From assembly GCF_036032445.1 (NCBI RefSeq), contig NZ_CP107932.1, positions 4,218,501 through 4,282,500 on the forward strand: a stretch of DNA of 64,000 nt, written 5' to 3'. Origin of the DNA: Nocardia sp. NBC_00416 (GTDB taxonomy: Bacteria > Actinomycetota > Actinomycetes > Mycobacteriales > Mycobacteriaceae). The notes beneath the pieces are model-generated. The model searched no databases. It was not told the origin of the DNA and saw nothing but the letters and a program-made list of their open reading frames with translations. Positions 24,679-32,026 of the stretch are shown piece by piece (within the stretch, counting starts at the first letter, position 1; each line of letters opens with the position of its first letter). Both the position numbers and the translations under genes were made by a program.

Positions 24679-25857
24679 ATGACGTCAACCGATAATCTTT
24701 CTTCTCCTTCCCTCGACTTCCGCGATCGCCCGGGATCGGTCGAACCCGGCCACCCCGACACCACCCCAACCCCCTCCCTCGACTTCCGCGACCGCCCCGG
24801 ATCGGTCGAACCCGGCCACCCCGACACCACCCCAACCCCCTCCCTCGACTTCCGCGACCGCCCCGGATCGGTCGAACCCGGCCACCCCGACACCGTGAAC
24901 AGTCGGCACGGGACGCATTTCTGGCTGGTCGAGTTGCCGGTGCCACCCAAGGCATCGGCGGGCTTGGTGGTGCTCATCGATATGGCTGAGACGTATATCC
25001 AGGTCTTGGTCGACCAATGGGGCAGCGGATCGACATCGAACCCCCCGGACGTCCACGATCTCGTGAACGAGGTCGTCTACGACGACCTGCAAGAAGGAAC
25101 GATGGCCGCCGCGTATGGAAATGCGACAGCAGCACTCGAAGACCGACGGTTCGAATTGCTGGAGCTGGACCGGACAATCACCGAAACCGCGCATTATGTT
25201 GCCGATAATCAGGGCACTAACTTCAACAAAATCAAGAAGATTGTCGACACGCTCCAGGACGAACTCCGCGGTGTGGGTTCGAGGAAGTTGTCCGTTGCGA
25301 CGGAAACCGCTCTCGTCGGTCATATCGTCGAGGCGATAGAAGCAATACTGGAACTGATGTCAACCACCACCGAGGACAATCAGCGGACCGCGACGAGCAC
25401 CTCGGGCACAACCCGGGCTGCCGCCGCCACCGGCGGCGGTTCGGATATCGGTTCGATCATTTCGATGCTCGCGGTCCCATCGATGGCGGCACTGCCCATG
25501 GCAACCCAGCTGGTAGAGAAGCTCGGCAACGACAGCCAGGGCGGCGGAGCGGATGCGACGGATACAGCGACCGCTGGCCCGGCTTCGCCCACAACGGTTC
25601 CCGACCTGGTGAACCTCCTCGGGACAGCGTCCGCACCACTGCCACCCACAGCGCCCGCACCTGCTGCGCCGATCGCGCAGACGATCGGCACCACCGACTC
25701 GGCGGCGCCGCGTCCGGGTGGGCCGTCGATACCCGACATCAATTCGCCGTCCGCACCGAAAAAGCGACGCGACGCCCAACCCGCTGTCTCGAGCACCGAC
25801 GAGCAGGAAGCCCCCCTGGACGAACAAGACGATCAGGCAGTCCCCGCGACGGAATGA
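24679..25857 (+). CDS. Protein with N-terminal 22-residue tandem repeats and Pro/Ala-rich tail
   Basis: 392 residues. After ten residues come two full 22-residue repeats plus an 18-residue third copy (SLDFRDRPGSVEPGHPDT core), encoded by an almost exact 66-bp DNA repeat. Residues 75-225 are helical (MAETYIQVLVDQWGSG, then ALEDRRFELLELDRTITE) and vaguely recall DUF4226 or ESX-associated helical proteins. The rest is Ser/Thr/Pro/Ala-rich and probably disordered, like the tail of the PPE-like protein at 55667. There is no signal peptide. The ATG at 24679 has only a weak AGAGAGG upstream. GTG 24895, directly after the repeats, is an alternative start; then the repeats would be untranslated. Confidence 0.6.
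   Translation: MTSTDNLSSPSLDFRDRPGSVEPGHPDTTPTPSLDFRDRPGSVEPGHPDTTPTPSLDFRDRPGSVEPGHPDTVNSRHGTHFWLVELPVPPKASAGLVVLIDMAETYIQVLVDQWGSGSTSNPPDVHDLVNEVVYDDLQEGTMAAAYGNATAALEDRRFELLELDRTITETAHYVADNQGTNFNKIKKIVDTLQDELRGVGSRKLSVATETALVGHIVEAIEAILELMSTTTEDNQRTATSTSGTTRAAAATGGGSDIGSIISMLAVPSMAALPMATQLVEKLGNDSQGGGADATDTATAGPASPTTVPDLVNLLGTASAPLPPTAPAPAAPIAQTIGTTDSAAPRPGGPSIPDINSPSAPKKRRDAQPAVSSTDEQEAPLDEQDDQAVPATE
24709..24894 (+). repeat. 66-bp tandem repeat, 2.8 copies
   Basis: Copies at 24709-24774, 24775-24840 and 24841-24894 (last one partial). The second and third are identical over their 54 shared bases; the first differs at about two positions. The period is a multiple of three and keeps the frame, so copy number could vary without breaking the gene. 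Confidence 0.95.
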
Positions 25858-26012
25858 TGCGCGGCAGCCATGCCTCTTCCGCCGCGTTCGAGCTCTTCCG
25901 GCGCATTCAAGGGCGATTGCGGGTGTGTGGAAATAATCCCGGCTACAGAGATGACTTTCGGGTGAATCTCCCGTCGATACCTCTGAACAGACCGACAGAC
26001 AGGAGTCCAGGC

Positions 26013-26876
26013 ATGACAAGACCGCTTCGATCGCGCGTGACCTCGGTGCGGGCGAACGGTGTCGACCTGGGCATCGAGAGCTTCGGCCGCGAGGACGATC
26101 CGCTGGTTCTGCTGGTCGGCGGCACAACGATGTTGTCCTGGTCCGATGGGCTGTGCGAGCGGCTCGCGTCGGGCGGGCGCTGCGTGGTCCGCTACGACCT
26201 GCGCGACTCCGGCGCGTCAACGACCCGCAACCCGGAGAATCCGGCCTACAACCTGCGGGATCTCGCCGCCGACGCGGCCGCGCTCGTCGAGGTACTCGGT
26301 GCCGGGACCGCCCATCTCGGTGGAGTCGGCGTCGGCGGAATGGTCGCTCAGGTGGCCGCGCTGGACCACCCGGACGCGTTCTCCGCACTGACTCTCGTCG
26401 GCACTCGCCCGGTGGCTCCAGGCCCGGTCGACGAAGACCTGCCCGACCACAACCCCGCGGTCATGGCCGCGCTGTTCTCCCGCACGCTGCCGGACTGGAC
26501 CGACCGGGACGCTGTCGCGGCCTTCGCCGCCTCGGGGGCCGCGGCCATGGGCAATAGTCCGGAGGAGGTACGGGCGACTGCGGCCCGGATCTGGGACCGG
26601 ACACGGTCGAACGATCCCGCGGTGCACCAGGCGAACCAGCTCGGGATGGTGTTCTCCCGGATCGACTGCGCCCCACGCTGGCGAGGCCGCCTCGGTGAGC
26701 TCGACGTGCCCACGCTCGTGGTGCACGGCCGCGCCGACCCGTTCTTTCCGCTCGGCAACGGCGAGACCCTCGCCGCCGAAATCCCTGGGGCGCGACTGCT
26801 CGTCCTCGACGACATGGGTACCGCTCTACGACACACCGCGGCCGCGCAGGTCGCTGCCGCCATGCTCGCCCTGTAA
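26013..26876 (+). CDS. Alpha/beta hydrolase-fold protein lacking the usual nucleophile and His
   Basis: 287 residues. The overall fold is clear: LVLLVGGTTMLSWSDGLCERL, VVRYDLRDSGAST, and PTLVVHGRADPFFPLGNGETLAAEIPGARLL with the acid Asp. The nucleophile elbow, normally G-x-S-x-G, reads G-V-G-V-G-G with Gly at residue 106. The usual late 'MGH' His is Thr270 (DMGTALRH), though His274 is close by. It may therefore be a binding or sensing protein, or use another mechanism; relatives with an intact triad are esterases or anthracycline-type methylesterases. The ATG at 26013 has AGGAG 7 bases upstream. Confidence 0.8.
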   Translation: MTRPLRSRVTSVRANGVDLGIESFGREDDPLVLLVGGTTMLSWSDGLCERLASGGRCVVRYDLRDSGASTTRNPENPAYNLRDLAADAAALVEVLGAGTAHLGGVGVGGMVAQVAALDHPDAFSALTLVGTRPVAPGPVDEDLPDHNPAVMAALFSRTLPDWTDRDAVAAFAASGAAAMGNSPEEVRATAARIWDRTRSNDPAVHQANQLGMVFSRIDCAPRWRGRLGELDVPTLVVHGRADPFFPLGNGETLAAEIPGARLLVLDDMGTALRHTAAAQVAAAMLAL

Positions 26877-27070
26877 CCGCCGGTTGGAGAGCATCATGAG
26901 CCGGCGGAACGCACCCTGGATGCCGCACACCGCGACGACCGAATCACCCAGCATGCGGTGCCAGAGAAACGACTGAGCCCCCACACTGACACCAGGTAGA
27001 GGCTCAGCAGAGTCTCGACCAGCAGCGATACAAGCGCGGCACTACTTCTTCGCAGGCGCTGAGCCAGCCA

Positions 27071-27116
27071 CTACACGTTGAAGCGGAACTCGACCACGTT
27101 CCGCCGCCAACCAACG
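27071..27116 (-). pseudogene. 3' remnant of a HIT-like gene
   Basis: The last about 15 codons of a gene like the HIT protein at 20234. It reads D-V-G-W-R-R-N-V-V-E-F-R-F-N-V-stop against E-V-A-R-L-Q-N-S-V-E-F-R-F-N-V-stop. The 25 bases from the stop codon inward are identical. It ends exactly where the vapC stop codon begins. Confidence 0.65.
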
Positions 27117-27530
27117 TCACAGCGAAGGCGCGATGTATTCACACTGCAGGTCGGACACCTTCGCGATGTGCTCGAAGTCGTGGTCCGCGGCAAGCACGGT
27201 CGCATCGTTCACGATGGCATAGCCGGCGATAAGGATGTCGTGCGAGCCGGCCGCCCGGACAAGCCTCTCGTTCCACAGCGCTGCCTGGATATCGAGCACC
27301 AGCGATTCATCGGGTGCATGCTCGAGCGGGAATCCGAGCGAGATCTGCTCTCGGTAGTTCGCATGTTCTTCGGGTGTCCGGGCGCTATGGCAGAACTCGA
27401 GCACCTGCGGCGGGCAGGTGACGAAAAGGTCGGCCGGTGCTCGCTCGATGCGCCGCAGCCGCGCAGTGATCCCCGGATCTCCAGTGGCCAGCCTTGCCCA
27501 CACCGAGTTGTCGACCAGGTAGTCGGTCAC
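27117..27530 (-). CDS. vapC: VapC-type PIN-domain ribonuclease toxin
   Basis: 137 residues. LVDNSVWARL with Asp7, the central Glu in VLEFCHSA, and LIAGYAIVNDATVLAADHDFEHIA with the C-terminal acidic cluster are the metal ligands of PIN-domain RNases. VapC toxins cut specific tRNAs or rRNA when freed from VapB. It overlaps vapB by four bases (ATGA), the standard order of antitoxin first. In Mycobacterium tuberculosis a vapBC pair also lies near ychF, which is 2 kb away here. No change that would inactivate it is seen. Confidence 0.92.
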   Translation of the reverse strand: MTDYLVDNSVWARLATGDPGITARLRRIERAPADLFVTCPPQVLEFCHSARTPEEHANYREQISLGFPLEHAPDESLVLDIQAALWNERLVRAAGSHDILIAGYAIVNDATVLAADHDFEHIAKVSDLQCEYIAPSL

Positions 27531-27745
27531 GCGGACTGCGACTCGTCCGGAGAGACCACCGGCGCGCCGAGTTCGTTCTCGAGGTCGGTCAGTCCCGCGA
27601 TGCCGCGGATCATCGCGCCTTTCTGCTTCGAGGCGATGAGCCGACGCAACGCAAGGTCGAGCACAGCTCGGTTCGATCGCTCGCCCGTGAGCTCCCTGGC
27701 ACGCTCGATGAGCTGCGGATCCAGGTCGACGCTGGTGACTGCCAT
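27527..27745 (-). CDS. vapB: VapB-type ribbon-helix-helix antitoxin
   Basis: 72 residues. TSVDLDPQLIERARELTGERSNRAVLDLALRRLIA is the ribbon-helix-helix DNA-binding domain of the VapB family (Arc/MetJ type, DUF2191-like). The C-terminus wraps the toxin. The ribosome site AGAGGAGGGG (27760-27751) is strong. It probably represses its own promoter, with the toxin as co-repressor, by binding the AT-rich palindrome just upstream. Confidence 0.92.
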   Translation of the reverse strand: MAVTSVDLDPQLIERARELTGERSNRAVLDLALRRLIASKQKGAMIRGIAGLTDLENELGAPVVSPDESQSA

Positions 27746-27760
27746 AACAACCCCTCCTCT

Positions 27761-27780
27761 AAGTTATATAACTTATTATA
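27761..27780 (-). promoter_or_regulatory. vapBC promoter and operator
   Basis: A perfect 14-bp palindrome AAGTTATATAACTT (27761-27774) lies next to a consensus -10 TATAAT on the minus strand (27780-27775), just ahead of the vapB ribosome site. Bound VapBC would cover the transcription start. Confidence 0.75.
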
Positions 27781-28004
27781 TACCAGACTGAGGATACCGA
27801 CTACGACCAAAGGAATCGATACAGCGAGCAGCGCGGTCGCCACCGCGCCGCAGGAACCGAGCCGGAGCAGAACGAGCCATCCGAGCACCACGTCCGCCGT
27901 CGACCGACCACATCAGGAACGCGTACCGCCAGATGTTGCGGGACGTGACGTTCATGACGGTGGCGCGGGCGCCGTCGGGGCTGTCGATCCCAGCGGGAAT
28001 GCGC

Positions 28005-28385
28005 TCAAGCGCCGCGGACGAAGGTCGCGCAGTCCGGACATTCATCGAGGTATCTGTGCCGACACTCGACGGTGTGTTGCAGGAAGGTGATTGCCCGCTG
28101 TCTGTGGACGACTTCATTTTCGAGTGCTGCGATCTTCGCCTTCACGACGGCCTGTGCTGCCGACTTCGTCGGTGACATCGCGGCAGCGACCTCGGGCAAT
28201 GAGAGCCCGACGCGTCGCAGTTTCAGCACGGTATGTGCCTGTTCCAGCGCACTGTCGTCATAGATGCGGTAGCCGTTGCCATCGCGACGCACGGTGAGGG
28301 CGCCAACGTCTTCCCAGTGCCGCAGCACGTGAGCCTCAACGCCGAGCTCTGCCGCTACTTCCCCGATCTTCATCACCACACGCAT
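28005..28385 (-). CDS. MerR-family regulator
   Basis: 126 residues from ATG 28385 (ATG 28373, four codons on, is an alternative). The DNA-binding part MKIGEVAAELGVEAHVLRHWEDVGAL and the long dimer helix are MerR-like; the helix ends in a cluster HTVECRHRYLDECPDC with three Cys and two His. That cluster could bind metal or sense redox change. It is divergent from an NmrA-type reductase, with a MerR-type promoter between them, so the reductase is the probable activated target. The protein may also control the similar promoter in front of the NmrA gene at 2566. Confidence 0.88.
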   Translation of the reverse strand: MRVVMKIGEVAAELGVEAHVLRHWEDVGALTVRRDGNGYRIYDDSALEQAHTVLKLRRVGLSLPEVAAAMSPTKSAAQAVVKAKIAALENEVVHRQRAITFLQHTVECRHRYLDECPDCATFVRGA

Positions 28386-28386
28386 C

Positions 28387-28417
28387 TTGCCTTCATGTCG
28401 ACCTGAACCCATAGCGT
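28387..28417 (+). promoter_or_regulatory. MerR-type promoter of the NmrA-like gene
   Basis: -35 TTGCCT (28387-28392) and -10 TAGCGT (28412-28417) with a 19-base spacer. The spacer carries the near-perfect dyad TTCATGTCGACCTGAA (28393-28408). The start codon is seven bases after the -10, so the mRNA should be leaderless. Confidence 0.75.
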
Positions 28418-28424
28418 CACGATC

Positions 28425-29309
28425 ATGCCTGATACCACCAACCCCACGAGCTCCCCGTACCGTCCATCGATCCTGGTCACCGGCGCGACTGGCAACCTCG
28501 GCCGAGAGATCGTCGACCGCCTCCCAGCCCACGGCGCGCGCATACGATGCCTTGTGCGCGATCAGGGTGGCCCGCGACCAGGAGTCGAGTGGGTGGTCGG
28601 CGACCTCACAGACCACCCAGGTGCCGTGCGCGAGGCGCTCGTGGGCATCGACGCAGTCTTTCTGATCTGGCCGCTGCTCGATTCGGCCGCTGCCCACGAC
28701 CTGATCGGAGAACTCACCACGGCGGCGCCGCGTGTCGTCTACCTGTCCTCTACCGCGATAGACGACGAAGCCGCTCGTCAGAGTGATCCCATCGTTCAAG
28801 TGCACGCGGACATGGAAGCCCTGCTTCATGAGGCCGGTTTGCGACCCGTGGTGCTGCGAAGCGACACGCTGGCTTCCAACACCCGTGGTTGGGTGAAACA
28901 GGTGCGGGCGGGCGATGTCGTCTCGGGCCCAGAGGCGGTACGCACAGCCGTCGTCGACGAGCGCGATGTCGCTGATGCGGCCGTAGCCGTATTGCTCGCA
29001 CCTCACGATCAACTGGACCACGGCCCCCATGTGTTGACCGGTCCCGAGGTGCTCAGCCGCGCCGACCAGGTTGCTCACCTCAGTGCAGCACTCCGGCGCG
29101 ATCTGCGATTCCAGGTGCTTCCGGCCGGTCTCGCCCGATCACGGATGCTCGCAGACGGTCGCCCCGAGCCACTGGTGGAGGCCCTGATTGCTGCCTCGGT
29201 GTGGCGACAGGAGTCCCATCGCGTCACCGATCATGTCGAGCGCCTCGCCGGCCACCCGGCCGGTACCTTCGCGAGGTGGGCAGTCGACCATGCGGCCGAG
29301 TTCAACTGA
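28425..29309 (+). CDS. NmrA-like NAD(P)-binding reductase
   Basis: 294 residues. ILVTGATGNLGREIVDRL gives the Rossmann glycine motif near residue 17, and the remainder matches NmrA/azoreductase-like atypical SDRs. Same family as the gene at 2566, but clearly diverged from it. ATG at 28425 is fixed by the promoter, whose -10 ends seven bases before it. It is divergent from the MerR gene and should be induced by whatever that protein senses, plausibly an electrophile, quinone or metal. It is followed by 170 bases without a gene before ychF. Confidence 0.88.
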   Translation: MPDTTNPTSSPYRPSILVTGATGNLGREIVDRLPAHGARIRCLVRDQGGPRPGVEWVVGDLTDHPGAVREALVGIDAVFLIWPLLDSAAAHDLIGELTTAAPRVVYLSSTAIDDEAARQSDPIVQVHADMEALLHEAGLRPVVLRSDTLASNTRGWVKQVRAGDVVSGPEAVRTAVVDERDVADAAVAVLLAPHDQLDHGPHVLTGPEVLSRADQVAHLSAALRRDLRFQVLPAGLARSRMLADGRPEPLVEALIAASVWRQESHRVTDHVERLAGHPAGTFARWAVDHAAEFN

Positions 29310-29480
29310 CGAGAACCGCGGACCCCACCCGACCAAGACTCACCTGCTCGATGACCTGCATGGGGTCTGGGGCCGTCTACGCACTCGGCGATTGACGGCT
29401 TCCCCCGACTCGCGTACACAGAACGCTGCCGTCGCCTCGCGCCTTCGGGCAGGTGTCACCAACGTGCAGCCCTCAGACAG

Positions 29481-30560
29481 CTAGACGTTGAACCTGAACT
29501 CGACCACGTCGCCGTCGGCCATGACGTAGTCCTTGCCCTCCATCCGGACCTTGCCCGCCGCTTTCGCCGCGGCCATGGAGCCCGCCTCGACCAGATCGTC
29601 GAAGGCGACCACTTCGGCCTTGATGAAGCCGCGCTCGAAATCGGTGTGGATGACCCCCGCCGCCTTCGGGGCGGTATCGCCCTGGTGAATCGTCCACGCC
29701 CGAGCCTCTTTCGGACCCGCGGTGAGGTAGGTCTGCAGGCCGAGGGTGTGGAAGCCGGCGCGGGCGAGGGCGTGCAAGCCGGGTTCGGTCTGGCCGATGG
29801 ATTCCAGGAGTTCGGCGGCGGATTCGTCGTCGAGTTCGAGGAGTTCGGATTCGACCTTGGCGTCCAGGAACACCGCGTCCGCCGGGGCGACGGAGGCTTT
29901 CAGCTCGGCGACCTTCGCTTCGTCGGTGAGCACGGACTCGTCGGCGTTGAACACGTACAGAAACGGCTTGGTGGTCAGCAGAGAAAGCTCTTTGAGCAGC
30001 TCTGCGTCGATCTCCCCCGCAGCCGCGAACAGTGTCCGCCCGGCGTTGAGGATCTCCTGCGCCTGCTTGGCCGCGTCCGCATACGGCTTGCGGTCCTTCT
30101 TGATCTTGGCTTCCTTCTCCAAGCGGACGACCGACTTCTCGAGGGTCTGCAGGTCGGCGAGGATCAGTTCGGTTTCGATGACCTCGATATCGGAGGCCGG
30201 GTTCACCTGGCCGTCCACGTGCACCACATCGTCGTCGGCGAAGACGCGGACGACCTGGCAGATGGCGTCGGCTTCGCGAATGTTGGCGAGGAATTTGTTG
30301 CCGAGCCCGGCGCCCTCGGAGGCGCCCTTCACGATCCCGGCGATATCCACGAAGGAGACCGTGGCGGGGACGATGCGCGCGGAGCCGAAGATCTTCGACA
30401 GCTCGTCCAGGCGTGGGTCGGGCAACGGGACCACCCCGACGTTGGGCTCGATGGTCGCGAAGGGGTAGTTCGCGGCGAGCACGTCGTTGCGGGTCAGCGC
30501 GTTGAACAGCGTCGATTTTCCGACGTTGGGCAGGCCGACGATTCCGAGGGTGAGACTCAC
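29481..30560 (-). CDS. ychF: Redox-regulated ATPase/GTPase YchF (Obg family)
   Basis: 359 residues, the full family length. The P-loop GLPNVGKST is at residues 8-16, ANYPFATIEPNVG is switch I, and FVDIAGIVKGASEGAGLG is switch II with the non-canonical ATP-type base recognition of YchF. The C-terminal TGS domain ends in DGDVVEFRFNV. YchF/OLA1 hydrolyses ATP, binds the ribosome and affects oxidative-stress tolerance. In mycobacteria it lies beside the DUF6542 and ispH genes; here about 13 kb of other genes lie between them. Confidence 0.95.
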   Translation of the reverse strand: MSLTLGIVGLPNVGKSTLFNALTRNDVLAANYPFATIEPNVGVVPLPDPRLDELSKIFGSARIVPATVSFVDIAGIVKGASEGAGLGNKFLANIREADAICQVVRVFADDDVVHVDGQVNPASDIEVIETELILADLQTLEKSVVRLEKEAKIKKDRKPYADAAKQAQEILNAGRTLFAAAGEIDAELLKELSLLTTKPFLYVFNADESVLTDEAKVAELKASVAPADAVFLDAKVESELLELDDESAAELLESIGQTEPGLHALARAGFHTLGLQTYLTAGPKEARAWTIHQGDTAPKAAGVIHTDFERGFIKAEVVAFDDLVEAGSMAAAKAAGKVRMEGKDYVMADGDVVEFRFNV

Positions 30561-30686
30561 GAGGACAGGAGTCTACGCGGGTGATCGGGCGGGTCGGCGG
30601 TCGGCCGGGGCCCCAGCCGCGGTGGGCGTCGCCGGCGAATCCGCGCACCCCGGACGTCCGGTCCCGAACGGCGTAGCGTGACGTGC

Positions 30687-31529
30687 ATGGAGCCGACCTC
30701 CCAGGTGGTGACGGCCCACCCGGCCCCCGCACTGGCCGCTTTCATCGACCGGTACATCGGCTACCGCATGACCGGATTCGAGGCGGGCCTGCATCGCGGG
30801 CTGCCGTCTCGACATATGACGTTCATCGTGGCCATCGGGCCTTCCATCGACGTGGTCGCCCAGACCGACGCCCGCCAATCCCCGGAGAACTACCGCTGTG
30901 TGCTGGGCGGGCTGCAGGACAGTCCGGCGATGATCGCGCACGACGGCACCCAGGAAGGCGTCGCAGTGAAGCTCACCCCGATGGGTTGCCGGGCACTGTT
31001 CGGTCTGCCCGCGGCGGAGCTGTGGAGTACCTCGATCGAATTCGCCGACCTGGTCGGGTCGCCGGGGCGGCAACTGTGGGAGGAGCTGCAGGGACATTCG
31101 GAGTGGCCGCGGCGATTCGCCGCCTGCGACCGGGTGCTCACCCGGCTGATGGTCCCGGATCGGGCGGTGGGGCCCGAGCTGACCTGGGCATGGCGTGCGA
31201 TGGCGGGGTCGCACGGAATGCTGGGGGTGGAACCGCTCGCCGAACGGATCGGTTGGAGTCGGCAGTACCTCACGAAGCGGTTCACCGGCGAATTCGGGTT
31301 GAGTCCCAAGGTGGCGGGGCGGATCGCCCGCTTCGAGCGGGTCGAGCAGATGCTGCTGCACACGCCGTCGTTCGTCTCGATCGCGCAGGTCGCCGCCACC
31401 TGCGGATACTACGATCAACCCCACCTCAACCGGGAGTTCGCGCGGCTGGCCGGCTGCAGCCCCAGCCAGTGGCTGGCCGAGGAGATTCCATCCGTCCAAG
31501 ACTCGGAGCTCGTCGAAGAGCCAGGCTGA
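30687..31529 (+). CDS. AraC-family regulator
   Basis: 280 residues. The C-terminal AraC domain is clear (EPLAERIGWSRQYLTKRFTGEFGLSPKVAGRIARFERV and VAATCGYYDQPHLNREFARLAGCSPSQW). The N-terminal part resembles the DUF6597-like sensing domain of actinobacterial AraC proteins. ATG 30687 is chosen because a -10-like TAGCGT (30674-30679) ends seven bases before it, which implies a leaderless mRNA; GTG 30678 would overlap the -10. A VOC gene follows after four bases, so the regulator and its likely target are co-transcribed. Confidence 0.9.
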   Translation: MEPTSQVVTAHPAPALAAFIDRYIGYRMTGFEAGLHRGLPSRHMTFIVAIGPSIDVVAQTDARQSPENYRCVLGGLQDSPAMIAHDGTQEGVAVKLTPMGCRALFGLPAAELWSTSIEFADLVGSPGRQLWEELQGHSEWPRRFAACDRVLTRLMVPDRAVGPELTWAWRAMAGSHGMLGVEPLAERIGWSRQYLTKRFTGEFGLSPKVAGRIARFERVEQMLLHTPSFVSIAQVAATCGYYDQPHLNREFARLAGCSPSQWLAEEIPSVQDSELVEEPG

Positions 31530-31533
31530 GACC

Positions 31534-31962
31534 ATGACCGCAACAGAGAAAACCACCACGACAACCACACCCGCGCCGAGCGTCTGGCCCTGCCTGGCGT
31601 TCCGGGACGCCCGGGGCACCGCCGACTTCCTGGTCCGGGCGTTCGGATTCGAACTGACCGCCATGTACGCCCGGGAAGGCGATCCGGCGGTGATCGAGCA
31701 CGCCGAACTGCGCTGGCCCGACGGCGGCGGCATCATGTTCGGCACCGCCGGCAAAGGCGGCGGACTGCCGGAACGCCGCACGCCGGGAACCGAATCGATC
31801 TATGTCGTCTGCTCCGACCCGGACGCACTGTACGAGCGGGCCACCGCTGCCGGCGCGGAGACCATCGCGGGGCTGAAGGACGAGGACTACGGGTCACGCG
31901 GCTTCACTGTCGCCGACCCGGAAGGCAACTTCTGGAGTTTCGGCACGTACCGGGGTCAGTGA
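31534..31962 (+). CDS. VOC (glyoxalase/bleomycin-resistance-like) protein
   Basis: 142 residues. VWPCLAFRDARGTADFLVRAFGFELTAMY opens the first beta-alpha-beta module, and DEDYGSRGFTVADPEGNFWSFGTY closes the second; these are typical of YycE/PhnB-like VOC proteins. Such proteins either bind and sequester small toxic molecules or do metal-dependent chemistry. It starts four bases behind the AraC stop codon and probably belongs to that regulator's operon. Confidence 0.88.
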   Translation: MTATEKTTTTTTPAPSVWPCLAFRDARGTADFLVRAFGFELTAMYAREGDPAVIEHAELRWPDGGGIMFGTAGKGGGLPERRTPGTESIYVVCSDPDALYERATAAGAETIAGLKDEDYGSRGFTVADPEGNFWSFGTYRGQ

Positions 31963-31989
31963 CGCCCCGAGCGCACCGCAGGCGCGGGC

Positions 31990-32020
31990 TTGACCTTCAG
32001 GTTCCTCGAAGCCCGATGAT
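31990..32020 (+). promoter_or_regulatory. MerR-type promoter of the MerR-clamp gene
   Basis: TTGACC (31990-31995), a 19-base spacer and GATGAT (32015-32020). The spacer spans a partial dyad with arms CTTC and GAAG. The GTG start follows after six bases, which suggests autoregulation and a leaderless mRNA. Confidence 0.6.
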
Positions 32021-32026
32021 GGGCGG

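Noticed and set aside
24709..24894. Tandem repeats considered as a CRISPR array
   Set aside because: Units are directly adjacent without spacers, period 66 bases in a reading frame, and no cas genes are present.
26892..26912. Third possible vapB fragment (ATGAGCCGGCGGAACGC)
   Set aside because: Only about 20 bases and several mismatches; could be chance.
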